DNA of 61,444 bases from JAJACP01 sp964350245 (GTDB lineage Bacteria; Chlamydiota; Chlamydiia; Chlamydiales; JAAKFR01), in the NCBI GenBank assembly GCA_964350245.1, contig CAYGJC010000010.1:1-61444 (forward strand), written 5' to 3'. The translations under genes were made by a program, and so were the position numbers. The notes below the pieces were generated by a model. It was not told where the DNA came from and searched no databases. It saw only the letters and a program-made list of their open reading frames with translations. Numbering within the stretch: the stretch's first letter is position 1; each line of letters opens with the position of its first letter. Positions 7,621 through 16,299 of the stretch are shown piece by piece.

Positions 7621-9009
7621 TTATTTTGAAGAGAAGCGGCGCCGTTTTTTGAATGAAGGGCGTTTGGAGTTGAATCTATTCTCTTTGAGCTTTTTCTCTC
7701 CACGTACCCCAATTTCATCCGGACCATCAATGGGCTTATCTTCCATTAATAGGGCAAGCAGTTTGCAGGTGATCAATTCGATATCCATCTTCTTCTGCAG
7801 CGCCTTGAGGATTGAATTGTGTAGTTCAGGGTTAGGTGTTTGCTCTGTAATTTTTTCAATGAAATGGGAGATTTGAGTCTTTTTAACCTCATTTTTGCTT
7901 GGCACAAATCCTCTCGTCAAGGTGCCTCCGGTGCGTTTTTGGTAGCGCATGAGCTTATAGTGCTCTTTGGGGGTGACAAAGGTGATAGCCACTCCTTTTT
8001 GTCCTGCTCGACCTGTACGTCCTATTCTGTGCACATAACTCTCAGCATCAAAAGGAATGTGGTAGTTAATCACATGGCTCACATCCAAAATGTTTAAACC
8101 ACGCGCTGCCACATCGGTTGCGACTAAGATGGTCGCTTGACCAGTACGGAAATCTTGTGTGACCCGCTGTCTTTGATTCTGCTCCATATCCCCGTGGAGT
8201 CCTTTAGCACTCATTCCATGCTTTCCAAGAAGAGCGGAGAGACGGTCGACCTCTTTTTTGGTTTTACAAAAGATAATCGATTTGCCAAATTGCGCGCCTT
8301 CAAATAAGCGAATAATGGCGCTATCGCGCTCGTGATCTTCGATGAGATAATAGGTCTGGGCAATGTCTGTAGGAGCGGTTTTCTCTTGAGTCGTTTTGAC
8401 AAAAACCGGATTTTCCAAAATATCGCGAATCAGATCCTGAATGGTCCGAGGCATTGTTGCTGAAAAGAGAAGCGTTTGTCTTTTCTTTGGCATATGCTCA
8501 AAAATGGCTTGAATATCTTCGTAAAAGCCCATGTTGAGCATCTCATCGGCCTCATCAAGGATCACTGTATTGGGACGGAAATTGGGAAGTCTTTTTGAGT
8601 TCAGTAGATCTAATAACCTTCCTGGTGTGGCAACAAGGACCTCGGCTCCATTTTTAAAGGCATCGATTTGATTTCTGAAAGACTTTCCTCCACAAATGGC
8701 TGCGACTTTTAGCTTTTGGTTTTTGCCCAGGCGGGTTAATTCATCAGCCACTTGAAAGGCAAGCTCGCGTGTGGGAGTAATGACCACTACCTGTGCCTCG
8801 CCCCGTTTTTTCAGTAATTGGATGGCAGGAAGACCAAAAGCGGCTGTTTTGCCCGTTCCGGTCTGCGCTTGTCCCACGACATCAGCTCCGGATAAAATCA
8901 GGGGGATCACCTCTTGTTGAATAGGGCTGGGTGTGACAAATCCGATCTGCTCGAGAGTGTCTAATAATGGCTTTTTAAGCCCTAGTTCGGAGAAGGAATG
9001 AGAAGTCAT
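7621..9009 (-). CDS. DEAD-box ATP-dependent RNA helicase
   Basis: A 462-residue RNA helicase with all core motifs: Q motif (F-PSPIQQEVIP), motif I AQTGTGKT (48-55), PTREL, DEADEML (about 152), SAT, ARGLNI and HRIGRTGRAG (about 321-330). The core is followed by about 90 residues that include a helical stretch and a basic tail (KRPSFKKRRRFSSK) suited to RNA binding. Such proteins unwind short duplexes in ribosome assembly, mRNA decay or cold adaptation. It resembles DeaD/RhlE, but the C-terminal RRM of full DeaD is not obvious, so I give no symbol. The sterol-reductase gene follows on the same strand. Confidence 0.92.
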   Translation of the reverse strand: MTSHSFSELGLKKPLLDTLEQIGFVTPSPIQQEVIPLILSGADVVGQAQTGTGKTAAFGLPAIQLLKKRGEAQVVVITPTRELAFQVADELTRLGKNQKLKVAAICGGKSFRNQIDAFKNGAEVLVATPGRLLDLLNSKRLPNFRPNTVILDEADEMLNMGFYEDIQAIFEHMPKKRQTLLFSATMPRTIQDLIRDILENPVFVKTTQEKTAPTDIAQTYYLIEDHERDSAIIRLFEGAQFGKSIIFCKTKKEVDRLSALLGKHGMSAKGLHGDMEQNQRQRVTQDFRTGQATILVATDVAARGLNILDVSHVINYHIPFDAESYVHRIGRTGRAGQKGVAITFVTPKEHYKLMRYQKRTGGTLTRGFVPSKNEVKKTQISHFIEKITEQTPNPELHNSILKALQKKMDIELITCKLLALLMEDKPIDGPDEIGVRGEKKLKENRFNSKRPSFKKRRRFSSK

Positions 9010-9080
9010 TTACTTTTAATCTCTTAAAATTTTGAGTCGGAAACTAGTATACGTATTTATCGTGTTAATAGATACATTTT

Positions 9081-11750
9081 TTACCAATAATACGGATGTT
9101 GGATCTCAAAGTGCTGAAAAGCATCGTTGTTTTCGATCCTCTCTTTTTTGCGATAGCGGGTATAATAGCAGAGAATTTTTTGTGCCCAGTTGTAGCGCAC
9201 GACCAGATAAATGTGAGAGGGATTCTCGCGGTAAGGCCCTTCGGTCCAATTGAGATCCCCGATGTTATAGCTGAGGGGGAAGCCCTGTTGCTGACAGAGG
9301 GCAATTTCAATTTCATAGGGATCTAAGATTTTTTCCCCTACTCGAATCAAGGCTTCTCTGAGCTTTTGGGCTATTTGATAGGGAGGAAGCCAGTCATGAC
9401 CTAAATCACTTTTGATTTGGTACCATTTTGCAGAAAACGGCCTAATACCAAGTCGGGCAAATAGACCGGTCATGTTTATATCTGTAGTCAAAATTTTTTC
9501 AAACTCATCATCAATGGCTTTCATTGTGGGACCCGGCCGATTGTTTTGCATGGTACTCAGCAGTATGGTGCGCACTCTTTCGTAGGTAAAATCGTTAGAG
9601 AAGGTGAAAGGTCCCCTGTCCAGTCCCAGTCGACGGACCATTTGTGCCCACCTCGGCTTGGGGATCTTTTTTTGCAAGTGGCGGCGAGCCGGGGCAAAAA
9701 TCGTGGTTTGTAGAAGACGATGATAGCTGAGATTTGGCTCGACTAGCACCTGTAAATGCGAGGGAGAAAGGGTCCAAATATGACTGCCACGCGTGAAAGC
9801 AACGAGGCGTGGTATCGATTTAAAAACCGTTTTTTCAATTCTTTTGAGATTGCTACGCAGGGCGCCCAGAAAATGGTATGCTGTCGCTTGACCGCGGATC
9901 GCATGAATGGCAACGGGCAGATCAAACACTTTTTGAAGAACGTCTTCCGGATATCCATATTGCTGCCGGCACACAAGTAGATTGGATTTTAGTAGAGCAG
10001 ATCCTTGAATTCCAGGAAGGTCAATCTGCTTTGCTGCATGCCTTGCAAGCTGTTGGGTAAGTGTGTGGGAACGAAAGAAGAATAGAGCTGACGCCAGAAC
10101 GCTTACGTTGAGGCCTGTAGAGGGATAAGAGTCTTGAGCGATCTCAACTAAAGCGTCTTTGAAATCAGAAAAAGAACCGATCAATCCATATTTATTTCCT
10201 TCTAAATAAAAAAGGCGTAGCGAATCTTCGAATGTTTGTTTGAGTTGCTTCAAGCTGCCCGCAAAGTTTTTGATACAGTGCTTTCCAACTCTCAGTCCTC
10301 TTCTGGATAGGGCAATATCGGTCTCAGAACAGTTTTCAAACCAGATTTTTTTATTCAGGTTTGAGTGAAAAGCGTGGGTAAACGGAGTGAAATCTAATCC
10401 GGGAAATTGAGACTTTAGGTGAACAGACAAGCGTTTGAATATCCAATTCGTGAACGACTCCTTTATACAAGTATGCTCTAAGGAAGTATTGTTCCAGGTA
10501 AATTCCATAATCGCGAGTGCTAGGTGGACAAGAGCGTTGTATTTATAGGCGTAGTAGAGGCTTTCGATGTAAGGAATATGAGAAGGAGCGCTTGCGGCAT
10601 TTAAAATGGTGCGCAGAGGTGCCACTTCACTTGAGCTTGAGCTGCTCGAGTCTGCATGCATCCTTTCCATGATGTGCTGAAACGTATTTAAAGAGAGAGC
10701 CTTTTGGGTTTCGAGCTCAATCTTCAGGTCTTGTGCATAGATCAATCGCTTTTCAAGGATCGGTCTAAGAGGCACGGAGATGCCGTCACTACTCTCATAA
10801 TGCCCCTGTGTCAGCCACTTGAGCAATGCATCAAGGGTCTTATAGGCTGCGTTTTCAGTCGCATAGATCAACGCTCCGATTGCATAGCAATTGGGGCGAT
10901 AGATTTGACGGATGTCTGTGAATAGAAACATCAAGCAATCCCAAAACACATGGGTGGAGCAGATAGGATCTTCAGGGCGTAGTTTAAGGTCGATGCGGAT
11001 TACATTTTGCAAATCAGGGTGCACTTCGATATGGCGCTTAAACAGAGCCTCAAATCCACTTTGATTCAGAAGCTGATTCAGGATGACCAAAATGTGTGTA
11101 TGGTGTTCCGCCTCTAAAAACGAAGCGAGAGTAAACTCCGGAGACTCTAAAATCGTCTTAAGTGCATAGAGTCCTCCTAGATTGTACACTCCTGTCGAAG
11201 TGAGTGCCATGTGCGCAAACGAACGGAGTAAATAGTGCGTTCTTCCAGAAGGAATACGCGCGTCTGTCGTGATGGCTGCATGCGCCTGGATGAGTCTAGT
11301 GGCCTCGCGTTTCATCTCATTTGCGCGTAACGCAATTAAGGAGGGTTCATCTGCCGGAAAGAGACGATCAGGGTAATCGAGATAGAATAGAATTAACCCG
11401 AGCTCACCTAATTTCACTAAAGGATCCAAAGTAGCGTTCTTAATCAGACTTTTGATGCGCACTCTGAGCTGATCTAGGTCTATCGAATGGGAAGGGTGCG
11501 CATAAAGATGCGTTTCAATTTGTAACACACATTCCCGCATGTCAAAAAAATGCTTGATTGTGCTGCCCGGAGGGGGTTGAAAAAAATCCACTTCGTATTG
11601 AATCGAAAGGGATTGGTAGCTAGGGGGCGTGTTTGTTTGCTTAGATTCAAAGAGCCTTTGCGGAACAATCGTGGGAGGCTCTCCTGGAGGCGATGGGGGT
11701 TTAATCGGGCTTGTCCAAGGTATAGAACTTTGAATGGGTGAAATGGACAT
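9081..11750 (-). CDS. Large protein of unknown function, proline-rich N-terminus
   Basis: An 889-residue protein I do not recognise. The first 40 residues are rich in Pro and Ser (KPPSPPGEPP), with no Sec signal peptide and no transmembrane segment. The middle is mostly amphipathic helix. A run of seven serines lies near residue 370 (ADSSSSSSSEV). The C-terminal 150 residues are richer in aromatics and predicted strands and end HPYYW. A long soluble protein with a disordered Pro/Ser N-terminus in a chlamydia could be a type III secretion substrate, but no effector domain is visible. The codon pattern and length make it a real gene. It is flanked by 174 bases of AT-rich DNA upstream. Confidence 0.75.
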   Translation of the reverse strand: MSISPIQSSIPWTSPIKPPSPPGEPPTIVPQRLFESKQTNTPPSYQSLSIQYEVDFFQPPPGSTIKHFFDMRECVLQIETHLYAHPSHSIDLDQLRVRIKSLIKNATLDPLVKLGELGLILFYLDYPDRLFPADEPSLIALRANEMKREATRLIQAHAAITTDARIPSGRTHYLLRSFAHMALTSTGVYNLGGLYALKTILESPEFTLASFLEAEHHTHILVILNQLLNQSGFEALFKRHIEVHPDLQNVIRIDLKLRPEDPICSTHVFWDCLMFLFTDIRQIYRPNCYAIGALIYATENAAYKTLDALLKWLTQGHYESSDGISVPLRPILEKRLIYAQDLKIELETQKALSLNTFQHIMERMHADSSSSSSSEVAPLRTILNAASAPSHIPYIESLYYAYKYNALVHLALAIMEFTWNNTSLEHTCIKESFTNWIFKRLSVHLKSQFPGLDFTPFTHAFHSNLNKKIWFENCSETDIALSRRGLRVGKHCIKNFAGSLKQLKQTFEDSLRLFYLEGNKYGLIGSFSDFKDALVEIAQDSYPSTGLNVSVLASALFFFRSHTLTQQLARHAAKQIDLPGIQGSALLKSNLLVCRQQYGYPEDVLQKVFDLPVAIHAIRGQATAYHFLGALRSNLKRIEKTVFKSIPRLVAFTRGSHIWTLSPSHLQVLVEPNLSYHRLLQTTIFAPARRHLQKKIPKPRWAQMVRRLGLDRGPFTFSNDFTYERVRTILLSTMQNNRPGPTMKAIDDEFEKILTTDINMTGLFARLGIRPFSAKWYQIKSDLGHDWLPPYQIAQKLREALIRVGEKILDPYEIEIALCQQQGFPLSYNIGDLNWTEGPYRENPSHIYLVVRYNWAQKILCYYTRYRKKERIENNDAFQHFEIQHPYYW

Positions 11751-11924
11751 TAAAATATTCCAATTTGTTAAAAGCCGATATTGTAATTAAATGAATAATA
11801 ACTATCTATCTTAATAATATTGTATAAGTTTAAAATCGTTTGTATCAAGAGGAGTGATTTTTTTGTTGTTTTGAAGACATTGTTTTTGCTAAAATCTTAT
11901 CTTAAATAAACTGAGGACTTAGGT
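11751..11924. other. AT-rich divergent intergenic region
   Basis: This region separates the 889-residue unknown (minus) from the Inc-like gene (plus) and must carry promoters for both. It is very AT-rich. A TAAAAT box sits at about 11890, upstream of the plus gene, but no good -35 box is correctly spaced. I see no RNA gene or repeat. Confidence 0.4.
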
Positions 11925-12413
11925 ATGATGAATAATGTGCACGCAAATTCTGGTACGGATGATTTATTAGAGGCTCAGTGGAGTGCTGTGAGCGATGCGC
12001 TCAAAGTACAAGGTTATAACCCCGGCTCTAGGTGTTGCTTGTTTACGAGTGCGTCTGTAGTTACTGGACTTGCTCTTTTTGTAATCGGCTGTGTGGCGGC
12101 AGCAGGGGCATTTCCCGGATCAGCCGCACTTGGCTGGACTGCAATCGGTCTAGGGGCTGGGACACTTGCCTTAAGCTTAGCCTTAGGTAAGCTAAAATTA
12201 CGTAGATGCGAGCTAATTGGAACGTCATTACAGGTAGTGGCCATAGTGGCAGTGGGAGCTTTGGGGGTCGCAGGTGTCCTTTCTGCGACTCAATTAGGCT
12301 GGGCCATTGTGGGAATTCCGTTTGCTAGTATCCCTGTTAATTGCTTTTTCAATTGCCTTAAAAAAGCAGAAATAGCGGAACAAAGCAGTTCAGATTTAGT
12401 CGCTGGTAGTTAA
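11925..12413 (+). CDS. Inc-like four-helix membrane protein, unknown function
   Basis: A 162-residue protein without a signal peptide. About 37 hydrophilic residues precede two pairs of hydrophobic segments (roughly 40-85 and 98-145), separated by the charged loop GKLKLRRCEL. The segments are rich in Ala, Gly and Val. The paired, closely spaced hydrophobic lobes resemble chlamydial inclusion-membrane (Inc) proteins, which are exported by type III secretion with both ends facing the host cytosol. That placement is inferred from shape only. The ribosome site GAGGAC lies upstream of the ATG at 11925. Confidence 0.6.
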   Translation: MMNNVHANSGTDDLLEAQWSAVSDALKVQGYNPGSRCCLFTSASVVTGLALFVIGCVAAAGAFPGSAALGWTAIGLGAGTLALSLALGKLKLRRCELIGTSLQVVAIVAVGALGVAGVLSATQLGWAIVGIPFASIPVNCFFNCLKKAEIAEQSSSDLVAGS

Positions 12414-12438
12414 CGAATAGACAAATCTGTTTTGAGAG

Positions 12439-12819
12439 CTATCTTCTTCGCCAAACGGGGCGGCCGTTTTTATCCCGTAGCTTGAAGAGGATGTCCTCTG
12501 TTTTCAGAGAGGACGCGATCACGAAGTGTGTTCCATTCACTTTAATCAAGGAACCTTCTACTGTGATTTTATCGCCGGGACTCAAAACAAGTCCTTGCGA
12601 TTCCAAATACCAATCGGGTCCCACATCAACTGTAATCTCTCCATTTTGCGTGCGTAAAATGACTTGCTTATGTTGAGAGGGGCGCGTGATGTATCCAAAC
12701 GTCTGCACACTTAGTACTTCCCCTTCAAATTGATGAACGGTCGCTGGATTGAAATGGGGAAAGGGTTTTGCAATTAAAAGAGTAGGAAGCAGCAACAGTG
12801 ATAGAAAAAGCGTACGCAT
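12439..12819 (-). CDS. Exported small protein with OB-like beta fold, unknown function
   Basis: A 126-residue protein. Residues 1-17 are a clear Sec signal peptide (MRTLFLSLLLLPTLLIA, cut before KP). The mature part is a run of short strands: FEGEVLSVQTFGY, VILRTQNGEITVDVGP, LSPGDKITVEG and FVIASSL, ending GRPVWRRR. This resembles a periplasmic OB-fold such as the BOF (YgiW-type) family, but the match is only by pattern. The protein at 14922-15449 shares the same order of motifs and a similar ending (RKPLWEN), so the two are probably paralogues bracketing the GNAT-like and protease genes. Confidence 0.65.
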   Translation of the reverse strand: MRTLFLSLLLLPTLLIAKPFPHFNPATVHQFEGEVLSVQTFGYITRPSQHKQVILRTQNGEITVDVGPDWYLESQGLVLSPGDKITVEGSLIKVNGTHFVIASSLKTEDILFKLRDKNGRPVWRRR

Positions 12820-12834
12820 GGGAATGACTCTCCA

Positions 12835-13950
12835 TTAGTGTTGAAAGAAGTTAGAAAATTTTTCGCCCAGGGTCCAAAAAAGGCGGCGAGAAAAAGGAAG
12901 ATGATGATCGTAGATCGCCACATACTCTTGATGCTCAATAAACCCGCGCCACTTTTTAAAATCAGCAGCCCCTGAACCTTGATGGGAAATCAATTTGCCT
13001 TTTTCGATCTCCTGCATAATCACAGCTGAAAGCATGCGGTAAAGCCCTTCTTCCTGGGGAATTTCGGTATCATAACCAAAAAAAGGAATTAACAAATACC
13101 CATTCTTTTTCAAAAATCCTGTGACCCCATAGATCTGATTGTTTTTTGTCAAAATTTTGATCTTTAAGGTTTTGTTGGTGTGCACTTGGCGCAAGTACTC
13201 TTTTGTATAGCGCGGACTATATTTAGTGTATTTGGAGATGTAGACTTTTTCGTATAGATCTAGGAGGCGAGAGGCCATCTCATCAGAGAGTAGATCGACA
13301 CTCTCTACGGCATACTCTCCGTTTTTAATCTTGTTTGTATCCTTCTTTTGCTTGCGTCTTTCACTCGAACCGAGTTCTCGATTAGGATCGTAGAGATAGA
13401 CATTACGTGTAGGGATCATGCGGTAGTTTTGAGCGTTTAAACCATCAAAAACAGTTGAACTTTTATACGTATTGACCGAGCGAAACATCAGATAGTGATC
13501 GGGAAATCTCTTCTTTAAAAAGAGGGTGAGAGCCTCGATTTGCGCTTCATCTAGATCCGGATAGAGGTTGGTCGAAAGAAGCCAGTTATTGATGATCACA
13601 ACCTTGTTGATTTTCATCCATTTCAGGCTCTTTCCAAAAAGGGTCACAGCGGGCTTTGAGCAGAGCTGCAGGGCCTTGGACGCCTGCTCCATCCGCTCCT
13701 TGAGCCCGGCAACCACAAAATAAGAAGAGAGGAGGTAGGAGTTGTCGTACTCAGTTTCGTTCACAGAAATGGGAATCACGTGCGCATCGATAGTGAGAAG
13801 GTAGAGATCGGTCCTAGCGTTGGTTATCAGGTGCTGAGGGCCCTCCTTCAGGAGCGGAAGGAGGTAGTCCCGGGCCTGACGCCCCTCATCGCTCTCAGGC
13901 CACGGCAAGCTGTCTATTGAGGCCGAGTCGTAGATGTGGACCTTTTTCAT
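12835..13950 (-). CDS. GNAT/FemX-like acyltransferase-type protein, unknown substrate
   Basis: A 371-residue soluble protein from the ATG at 13950, chosen because AAGGAGA lies just upstream; an ATG at 13968 would sit in front of that site. The C-terminal half looks like a GNAT fold of the BioF2/FemX type: KILTKNNQIYGVTGFLKK then LLIPFFGYDT, followed by an acceptor-like helix and ISHQGSGAADFKKWRGF, whose placement is typical of this group. The N-terminal half is not recognised. It could transfer an acyl or aminoacyl group, but no substrate can be named. The upstream region is shared with the divergent protease gene at 14019. Confidence 0.5.
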   Translation of the reverse strand: MKKVHIYDSASIDSLPWPESDEGRQARDYLLPLLKEGPQHLITNARTDLYLLTIDAHVIPISVNETEYDNSYLLSSYFVVAGLKERMEQASKALQLCSKPAVTLFGKSLKWMKINKVVIINNWLLSTNLYPDLDEAQIEALTLFLKKRFPDHYLMFRSVNTYKSSTVFDGLNAQNYRMIPTRNVYLYDPNRELGSSERRKQKKDTNKIKNGEYAVESVDLLSDEMASRLLDLYEKVYISKYTKYSPRYTKEYLRQVHTNKTLKIKILTKNNQIYGVTGFLKKNGYLLIPFFGYDTEIPQEEGLYRMLSAVIMQEIEKGKLISHQGSGAADFKKWRGFIEHQEYVAIYDHHLPFSRRLFWTLGEKFSNFFQH

Positions 13951-13961
13951 TAAAAATCTCC

Positions 13962-13990
13962 TTGACAAAAACCGTATATTGCTGTAAAAT
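13962..13990 (+). promoter_or_regulatory. Sigma70-type promoter for the C48 protease gene
   Basis: A perfect TTGACA (13962-13967), a 17-base spacer and TAAAAT (13985-13990). Transcription would start near 13997, giving a leader of about 22 bases with no clear Shine-Dalgarno. An ATG at 14011 begins a three-codon frame whose TGA overlaps the main start at 14019. The -35 box also lies just upstream of the ribosome site of the divergent gene. Confidence 0.65.
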
Positions 13991-14018
13991 AGTGGTTTAA
14001 CATAAACTTTATGCTAAC

Positions 14019-14819
14019 ATGACGACAACTATAAGTGGATCCCAATTTTACCGGACTCACCCGCGAGTGTCCCCTCAACTCGAGGGGATGAGGCGGCGCT
14101 GTATCACCGAGTTCGTCTTAACCCTACTTTGTAACTTTTGGCGCTCGACTGCAAGCTATTTTCAAAAAATCTCTTTGGATCGTGAAACCAAGGAGCAGGT
14201 TAACTCTCGGCAGGGCGGGGAGCGGATCCTTAAAGAGTTGACACACAAACGAACGGTTGGTCCCTCAACGATTAATGACTACACAAACACGTGTCTGCCG
14301 GCTGTCCAAATCGAGACAAATTTCATGACGATGCAGGGGGGCTTGGATCTCCCTAATCAGGAAAAAGATCTCCTCTTTTTTCCCACGGTAATCCGCTCAG
14401 GAGTGCGCGATCACATTGTGGCAATTGTCTTTGATCGGAAGCATAATCGCGTGGAGCTTTATGATCCGAAGGGGCTTGTAGCTTTAGACCGTATGGACTA
14501 TGTGCGTAATCAGACCCAGGGTCTGATGTTGATCCATGTGATCCAACGGATTGTGAATAAATATGGCAACCAAGATACTGAGCTCTGGGAAAACATTACC
14601 CGCCATCAGTACGATTCGCATAACTGCGGGGTCTATGTGCTCGATTATATACAAAGACGCTCGGAGGGAAGAACTCCTGATGAAATAAGCGGTGAGGGGC
14701 TCTCTTTTTCAACTGTTAACAATACACGCCGCAGAGAATTTCTCCAAACCTATCTCACTCAAGCTCCGCGTCCTGGAGGCGTAGTGTCTGCGCAAGTCTC
14801 TGGTACTGATGACTTTTAG
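14019..14819 (+). CDS. C48 (Ulp1-type) cysteine protease, candidate deubiquitinase/deSUMOylase effector
   Basis: A 266-residue protein whose second half has the CE-clan catalytic layout: His in RDHIVAIVFD (about residue 128), an acidic residue in VELYDPKG, and the Gln-Asp-x4-Cys pattern in HQYDSHNCGVYVLDY, with Cys near 208. Eukaryotic Ulp1/SENP enzymes and the chlamydial ChlaDub proteins use this arrangement to cleave SUMO, NEDD8 or ubiquitin. The N-terminal 80 residues are basic and have one short hydrophobic patch (FVLTLLCNFW) but no Sec signal. Bacteria have no SUMO, so a host target is likely, probably after type III secretion; which modifier it cleaves is unknown. Confidence 0.8.
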   Translation: MTTTISGSQFYRTHPRVSPQLEGMRRRCITEFVLTLLCNFWRSTASYFQKISLDRETKEQVNSRQGGERILKELTHKRTVGPSTINDYTNTCLPAVQIETNFMTMQGGLDLPNQEKDLLFFPTVIRSGVRDHIVAIVFDRKHNRVELYDPKGLVALDRMDYVRNQTQGLMLIHVIQRIVNKYGNQDTELWENITRHQYDSHNCGVYVLDYIQRRSEGRTPDEISGEGLSFSTVNNTRRREFLQTYLTQAPRPGGVVSAQVSGTDDF

Positions 14820-14921
14820 TTATATTTTATTTCCAATTCATTATTTTATTTAATTAAACGCTGCTTTTTAAGAAAATAGTTTATATAGACCGAACTATTT
14901 AATTCTCTTAAGGAGAGCGTT

Positions 14922-15449
14922 ATGAAGAAGAAATTTCTTGTTTTAGGTGCAGTATTGTCGGCATGTGTTCTATCTTTTACCGGGAACCAGGCGACAGCTG
15001 ATGAAAGACACCCTGATCTTCCAAGTGGGGGACAAAAGTGTTATCCAGGCAATCCAGATTGTCCTAACCGTATCCAAAGTGTAGCCGATACAAGCGCGCC
15101 TGCTGCGAAAAAGCTGCAGATGGATTCTGTTGAGAAGTTCGAAGGAACTGTGACAACAGTTAAACGCGAAAAATATCCTGATGGACGTATGTTTATTCAC
15201 GTCATGCTGGATACAAAAGACGGAGAAAAAACCTTTCTCATTGGTCCAGCGAGCTTTGTCGATAAGTCAAAAGTGAAACTTCAGGTTGGTGACAAAGTGA
15301 CCATCAAAGGGTTTCGCGTTGGAGCTAATGGTAGCGAGGTGATTATGGCTCAATCAGTTGATAAGAATGGAAACGTTCTTGAGCTTCTTAATGAGCAGCG
15401 TAAGCCTCTTTGGGAAAATGGCAACGGCCACAACGGCAATAGCCACTAA
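14922..15449 (+). CDS. Exported OB-like protein, paralogue of 12439-12819
   Basis: A 175-residue protein. Residues 1-26 form a signal peptide ending ATA before DERHP. A short segment with two cysteines (KCYPGNPDCPNR) and a linker precede an OB-like domain: FEGTVTTVKRE, HVMLDTKDGEKTFLIGP, LQVGDKVTIKG and VIMAQSVDKNG, then RKPLWEN and a His/Asn/Gly tail (GNGHNGNSH). The motif order repeats that of 12439-12819. A periplasmic, possibly metal- or ligand-binding role is only a guess. AAGGAGAG precedes the ATG. A strong hairpin follows the stop. Confidence 0.7.
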   Translation: MKKKFLVLGAVLSACVLSFTGNQATADERHPDLPSGGQKCYPGNPDCPNRIQSVADTSAPAAKKLQMDSVEKFEGTVTTVKREKYPDGRMFIHVMLDTKDGEKTFLIGPASFVDKSKVKLQVGDKVTIKGFRVGANGSEVIMAQSVDKNGNVLELLNEQRKPLWENGNGHNGNSH

Positions 15450-15465
15450 AATGCCCACTTAAGAT

Positions 15466-15488
15466 CCGGGTCTGCTTAGCAGACTCGG
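15466..15488. terminator. Hairpin between convergent genes, probable bidirectional terminator
   Basis: CCGGGTCTGC and GCAGACTCGG form a 10-bp stem with one G-T pair around a TTA loop. It fills the short gap between the OB-like gene (ending 15449) and the lipase gene (ending 15490). There is no run of T on either side, so termination strength is uncertain. Confidence 0.5.
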
Positions 15489-15489
15489 G

Positions 15490-16242
15490 TCAATACTCCA
15501 TGTTTAGGATCTGTATTCCACACTCACCACAGTCTTCAGGCATGGGGTAACCCCAGTAGAGAAATTTTCTAAGGCAGCAGAGAACAGGCCTGGCTGTGAT
15601 GAGATCTCCATGGCTATAGGCAAAACTGGTCCAATAGTAGGGCGTTTCGAGAGCCGTCTCATCAATAGTTAAAAAACCGTCGTTAGGTTCTTTGAAGAAG
15701 ATCTTATTTCCACATGTTCCGGCAACCACTAAGACTTGCATGGAGGCAGGGTAGGGGCCGAGAGCTTGAATGTCACAAGTGTTCCAATTCAGCAGCTCCC
15801 ATCCACTTTTTTTGCCCATCAGTGTCTTAAGAGGCCAAAAGTTTCTATACCGGTGACCTAAGCTGGTTCCTTGGTTGGGAGGAGCTAATAGGGCGGCTCT
15901 TCCCACTTTTGCCTCTTCTGGACACCCGGGTAAGTTGAGGGCTGCGCGCAGAATGAGCGCACCTGTGGAGTGGGTGACAAAATCAATCGTCTCACCTGGA
16001 TGATAGCAAGCAATTTCCTGAAGGTAGTGAACCAGATGGCAGGCGTGGTCTTCAATTGTACGCTTTCGACTGGGGTAATCCCAGCTGCAGGTCCTAAATC
16101 CAAAGCATTTAAGCGACTGTTGTATAGGGCGCATGCTGCGCTGAGTGGTCAGAAATCCATGGATGCAAACAACAGTTCCTTCTGTTCCAAAAAGTGTAAG
16201 ACACTGGAAACAAAGAAGAAAAAACAACAACTTTTTTTTCAT
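15490..16242 (-). CDS. Exported alpha/beta hydrolase (lipase-like), copy A
   Basis: A 250-residue serine hydrolase. Residues 1-20 are a signal peptide (KKKLLFFLLCFQCLTLFG). The oxyanion-hole HG is in VVCIHGF, the nucleophile Ser in VTHSTGA, the acid probably Asp in PNDGF and the base His in YSHGD. Late residues include GECGIQ with two cysteines. It is clearly paralogous to 17862-18608. These match the secreted triacylglycerol-lipase-like (PGAP1/LipA-type) fold; the substrate is unknown and could be a host lipid. It is the last gene of the lipase, ATPase, permease, lipase run, 57 bases after the permease. Confidence 0.8.
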   Translation of the reverse strand: MKKKLLFFLLCFQCLTLFGTEGTVVCIHGFLTTQRSMRPIQQSLKCFGFRTCSWDYPSRKRTIEDHACHLVHYLQEIACYHPGETIDFVTHSTGALILRAALNLPGCPEEAKVGRAALLAPPNQGTSLGHRYRNFWPLKTLMGKKSGWELLNWNTCDIQALGPYPASMQVLVVAGTCGNKIFFKEPNDGFLTIDETALETPYYWTSFAYSHGDLITARPVLCCLRKFLYWGYPMPEDCGECGIQILNMEY

Positions 16243-16299
16243 GTCACCTCGGGTATTGAATTTATTTTTTTATAGCAAAAAAAGAATTAAGCGTGTGCA

